From assembly GCA_030652805.1 (NCBI GenBank), contig JAUSPT010000097.1, positions 1 to 33,574 on the forward strand: a DNA stretch of 33,574 nt. Reading direction: 5' to 3'. Both the position numbers and the translations under genes were made by a program. This document shows positions 30,955-33,574 of the stretch, piece after piece. Under the pieces are notes generated by a model, which saw only the letters and a list, made by a program, of their open reading frames with translations, searched no databases and was not told the origin of the DNA. Position 1 is the stretch's first letter. The number at the start of each line of letters is the position of its first letter. Origin of the DNA: a bacterium (GTDB lineage Bacteria; JAHJDO01).

Positions 30955-33360
30955 CTAAAATCTGACTGAGCTGGATACATCTTTTTCTCCTGACTCATAT
31001 TCTTCATATTTCTTTTCGGATGTTTCCTTTCTCCTCTCTGTGTACAGGCTTCTGAATCTGACCTTGCCGCCTCTGTATGCAGATAAGTTAAATGATATAA
31101 AGAAACCCGTTTCATCCGGATTATCGGACCTGTTTCTTGTACGCACAATAAATTCTACATCCCAGCAGCACATATTATGCCAGATTGAAAACTCCTGTTT
31201 TTCCCAGGCAGATCTCTCCACATCATACATATTATACGCTTTAACAGCCCATTTTTTGTTAATTTCCCATCTTGTAGAATTCTCCCATAAGTGTCTATCT
31301 GTGTCATTGTTATATCGTAATCCAAAGGATGTCTCAAATTTATCTACAGGACTAAAGATAATGTCTCCGCTTATTGAACTTAATTCATCCCTATACATGT
31401 CATAATTGCTCTCAGTACGTATACCAAGCTTATTCGTAGGGTTTATTTGTAGATCACTTGAAATGTCTGTAAAACGATGCGTAGTGTGTATGTTTTGATC
31501 ATACTTTGTTCCAACGTTCCAGTACAATATCTCTCTTTTACTATAACTTGTCGTTTTAATTAGTTTATTATCTTTATCCATTGTTATGTCTTCATGTTTT
31601 TTCTTAATTTGTATCCTGTTTATCAATGAAAGGTCAAAATAGTCCAGATCTGCCAGTCTGTCAAGTTCGTCAAAATAATAGAGATCACTCTGATCCATTT
31701 GAGGCGAAGGTCTATAATGGTAGCTTGCAATCGGCTCAACTACGTGTCTTATCTTATTTATTTCTCCGAGTTCATTTACCTCCATTGTCTTATATAACTT
31801 TGTACTTGCCTCAATATCGCCCCTATGGACTCCTCTAAGCACATTATCTTTGCCGTATTTATCCTCGCTGAACCATGTTTCTTCATATCCTACAGAAGGA
31901 TCTATTCTTAACCATCCAAAATACTTACGCGGCATAGAGAGTGTATTACCCACATCCACGCGCTGTCTCTGAAAATTATCAGATTCCTTTTCAAGATTTA
32001 CAGCACTGCCCTCCAGCTTATAGAAAAATGATGAATCCCCTATTCGCTGTTTACTCGTTCCAAAATCTATCTCCGGCAGACGGTCTATTACATCGTCATA
32101 AAAATCATGCATGCGCTTTCTTACAAGCAGGCCAACATAATAATCATTCCATGTCTGAAAAAGGGATAAATAAGTCTCTGGATTTCTTGTAAGTGACTCT
32201 TCTTCCCACCCTTTCAAGTATTCCTCATCAAAGAAATCCTCATTGTAGTCAGGATCACTGAGCTTTTCTATCTTAGTAGTACCGTAGAGCCCTCCTCCAA
32301 AATCTTGTTTGTGTCTATAATACAGTTTCCATCTATTCCATTTATCATCTTTCTCATCAGAAATGGCTACTCCATATTCATCCGTGTGATCATCTCCGAT
32401 TTCTTTATAGTAATCCTTGCTTTCATATATCTGATATCCATACAAATATCCTTTACCTCCATCGGTCCTATAGTCAATATCAAGTCCCTTTCCCATAGGA
32501 AATCGTGCTTCATCTATTCCTTCTTCCGGATATTCATGTTGTCTGCCCCATCCTCTTTGCTCAATATAATCTCCATATACCCGACCGAATAAGTTCTTGT
32601 TAACATACCAATTATAATAAGCAAGAGTCATCCATCCATCGCGGTTATTACTCCCAAGCCAGATAACCCACCCATAAGGAATATGTTTCAAAGGAAATGC
32701 ATATACAGGCGTATAAAAAACAGGAATCCCCTTGAAAGACAGAACAGCGTTGTATACCCAGATTCTATCATCAAGAATAATCTTCATTCGACTTGCTTTT
32801 ATTACATAATGAGGCGAAGTTTTAGGGCATGTTGTAAGAATTGCATTATGAACATCATATTCTTCCGCCGAAAGCCTCTCCATATTCTCCGCATCCCAAA
32901 ACCATGGCGGAGTGCGTCCTTTTATGCTTTCTACTGTTGCCTGTCCACTCAGAATATCATAGGTTATAATTTCTGCTTGTATCTTATTTTCATTTTCAAA
33001 AAAGGTTACATCCCCTTTGGCAATGATCTTCTTTTCTGTTAGATTTACTTTGCACCAGTCTCCTGTCATACGTATGGGCTTATATTTAACTTCAACATTG
33101 CCTTTGCCAATAATTACATTGCCCTGCTCTGAATATTCCAGTTGATCTGCATTTATATCAATGGCAGGCTTTGCTGGCTCTGCAACAGGTTGTGCTGCTT
33201 CCAGAGGTTTTGTTGTTTCTGGAGGGCTTGCTGTTTCCGTAGGTAATCCACCTGCTAAGGAAGAGACTGACAAGAAAAAAAGCAATAAAACGCAACAAAC
33301 TAGGCTGCCTCTGGCAGCAATTTTTAATTTTAAATTCTTAATTTTTAATTGAAGATTCAT
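30955..33360 (-). CDS. lptD: LPS-assembly outer-membrane protein LptD
   Basis: LptD is the outer-membrane barrel that inserts lipopolysaccharide in the outer leaflet. The 801-aa protein has a basic N-terminus and a hydrophobic signal segment (about 19-38). A Pro/Thr/Glu-rich linker (40-66) leads to an OstA/LptA-like beta-jellyroll (about 68-170: DINADQLEYSEQGNVIIGKGNVEV). A long C-terminal barrel region rich in alternating aromatic strands follows (GLDIDYRTDGGKGYLYGYQIYES, PSVGYEETWF), ending in the terminal aromatic ...SSSVRF. The first 15 codons come from a low-complexity AT tract, and no strong ribosome site is visible, so the exact start is less certain. The usual LptD cysteine pairs are not obvious. 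Confidence 0.9.
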   Translation of the reverse strand: MNLQLKIKNLKLKIAARGSLVCCVLLLFFLSVSSLAGGLPTETASPPETTKPLEAAQPVAEPAKPAIDINADQLEYSEQGNVIIGKGNVEVKYKPIRMTGDWCKVNLTEKKIIAKGDVTFFENENKIQAEIITYDILSGQATVESIKGRTPPWFWDAENMERLSAEEYDVHNAILTTCPKTSPHYVIKASRMKIILDDRIWVYNAVLSFKGIPVFYTPVYAFPLKHIPYGWVIWLGSNNRDGWMTLAYYNWYVNKNLFGRVYGDYIEQRGWGRQHEYPEEGIDEARFPMGKGLDIDYRTDGGKGYLYGYQIYESKDYYKEIGDDHTDEYGVAISDEKDDKWNRWKLYYRHKQDFGGGLYGTTKIEKLSDPDYNEDFFDEEYLKGWEEESLTRNPETYLSLFQTWNDYYVGLLVRKRMHDFYDDVIDRLPEIDFGTSKQRIGDSSFFYKLEGSAVNLEKESDNFQRQRVDVGNTLSMPRKYFGWLRIDPSVGYEETWFSEDKYGKDNVLRGVHRGDIEASTKLYKTMEVNELGEINKIRHVVEPIASYHYRPSPQMDQSDLYYFDELDRLADLDYFDLSLINRIQIKKKHEDITMDKDNKLIKTTSYSKREILYWNVGTKYDQNIHTTHRFTDISSDLQINPTNKLGIRTESNYDMYRDELSSISGDIIFSPVDKFETSFGLRYNNDTDRHLWENSTRWEINKKWAVKAYNMYDVERSAWEKQEFSIWHNMCCWDVEFIVRTRNRSDNPDETGFFISFNLSAYRGGKVRFRSLYTERRKETSEKKYEEYESGEKDVSSSVRF
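33322..33355. repeat. AT-rich TTTTTAATT-type repeat tract at the start of lptD
   Basis: The stretch is built of imperfect copies of TTTTTAATT / TTTAAATTCTTAA and encodes the odd LQLKIKNLKLKI at the N-terminus of LptD. I recall such KNLKLKI-encoding tracts as dispersed repeats in many draft genomes. It may have replaced the original signal-peptide n-region. Confidence 0.4.
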
Positions 33361-33446
33361 AATTTAATTGCTCATAAGCTACCAAAAACAGAAAGACTAT
33401 GTCAACAGAAATTCAAAATACTATATAAAGTTCCACTACTGTCCCA

Positions 33447-33574
33447 TTATAAGTCAAACAACAACAATTGGTTAGGAGATTCACCGTTTTGAGTTTCATC
33501 ATTAACATTTGTAAGTAGCTGTAAAACAGGAACTTTCTCAAATAAGGTTATACTTAAAATCTGTAGAATAGTGT
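33447..33574 (-). CDS. IS4-type DDE transposase, C-terminal end (runs off window)
   Basis: A minus-strand frame open from the window edge encodes 40 residues before a TAA at 33449-33447. They include LQILSITLFEKVPVLQLLT and end in SPNQLLFDL. This matches the C-terminal end of IS4-family transposases, whose last residues commonly read ...LSLTLFEKTPI.... Only the tail is in the window, so it is unclear whether the element is intact. It lies upstream of lptD in the same orientation. Confidence 0.75.
   Translation of the reverse strand, partial: TILQILSITLFEKVPVLQLLTNVNDETQNGESPNQLLLFDL

Noticed and set aside
33400-33405. TTGACA on the minus strand upstream of lptD as a -35 box
   Set aside because: No acceptable -10 hexamer lies 16-18 bp downstream (GTAGCT or TAGCTT only), so a promoter is not called.

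Overview
The window comes from an AT-rich (roughly 35-40% GC by eye) diderm, probably anaerobic bacterium. LptD and a TolQ/TolR/TolA/TolB set indicate an LPS-bearing outer membrane. An oxygen-sensitive class III ribonucleotide reductase (NrdD) under NrdR indicates anaerobic growth. A DUF6785-type polytopic protein, a Gfo/Idh oxidoreductase and a PII-like/EIIA/antiporter cassette are the sort of content I associate with uncultured candidate phyla such as Omnitrophota, but the sequence alone does not fix the taxon.

Layout. (1) 1-374: a decayed insertion-sequence end and the C-terminal remnant of an integrase-core transposase, with a putative promoter and hairpin ahead of carB. (2) 375-9604, plus strand: a tight operon carB, purF-like, DUF1846, purL, hisF, closed by a clear Rho-independent terminator (9684-9710). 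(3) 9753-11633, plus: an ABC-F ATPase. (4) 21466 down to 11701, minus: a long co-directional run. tolQ, tolR, tolA, tolB, a D,D-carboxypeptidase and an M16 peptidase are overlapping or closely spaced. After a possible internal promoter come a PTS EIIA, a cation/proton antiporter, a PII-like protein and an AEC-family permease. (5) 21640-25370: an enolase-superfamily enzyme (+), a DUF4870 membrane protein (-) and a DUF6785-like polytopic protein (+). (6) 25400-26165: tRNA-Pro(UGG) (-) and a small exported protein (+). (7) 30384 down to 26175, minus: nrdR, nrdD, a glutaredoxin/NrdH-like protein and a Gfo/Idh oxidoreductase, behind a promoter carrying two NrdR-box-like sites. (8) 33360 down to 30457, minus: lptD and a dCMP deaminase. 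(9) 33447-33574: the 3' end of an IS4-type transposase running off the right edge.

The most striking region is the first operon. Four of its five products (CarB, PurF, PurL, HisF) are the ammonia-consuming synthase halves of glutamine amidotransferases, and no functional glutaminase is encoded with them. CarA, PurQ/PurS and HisH are absent from the window. The PurF homologue has Asp in place of the N-terminal catalytic Cys and has also lost the Arg and Asp of the glutamine pocket. The fifth product, DUF1846, has no known function and is translationally coupled to the purF-like gene. Either the glutaminase partners are elsewhere, or this is an operon organised around free or otherwise delivered ammonia. 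Other points worth attention are a Tol operon with a PG carboxypeptidase and M16 peptidase where Pal is usual, the EIIA/antiporter/PII-like cassette, an nrdR promoter intertwined with NrdR boxes and the upstream terminator, and a D,D-carboxypeptidase whose SxN motif reads SAC.
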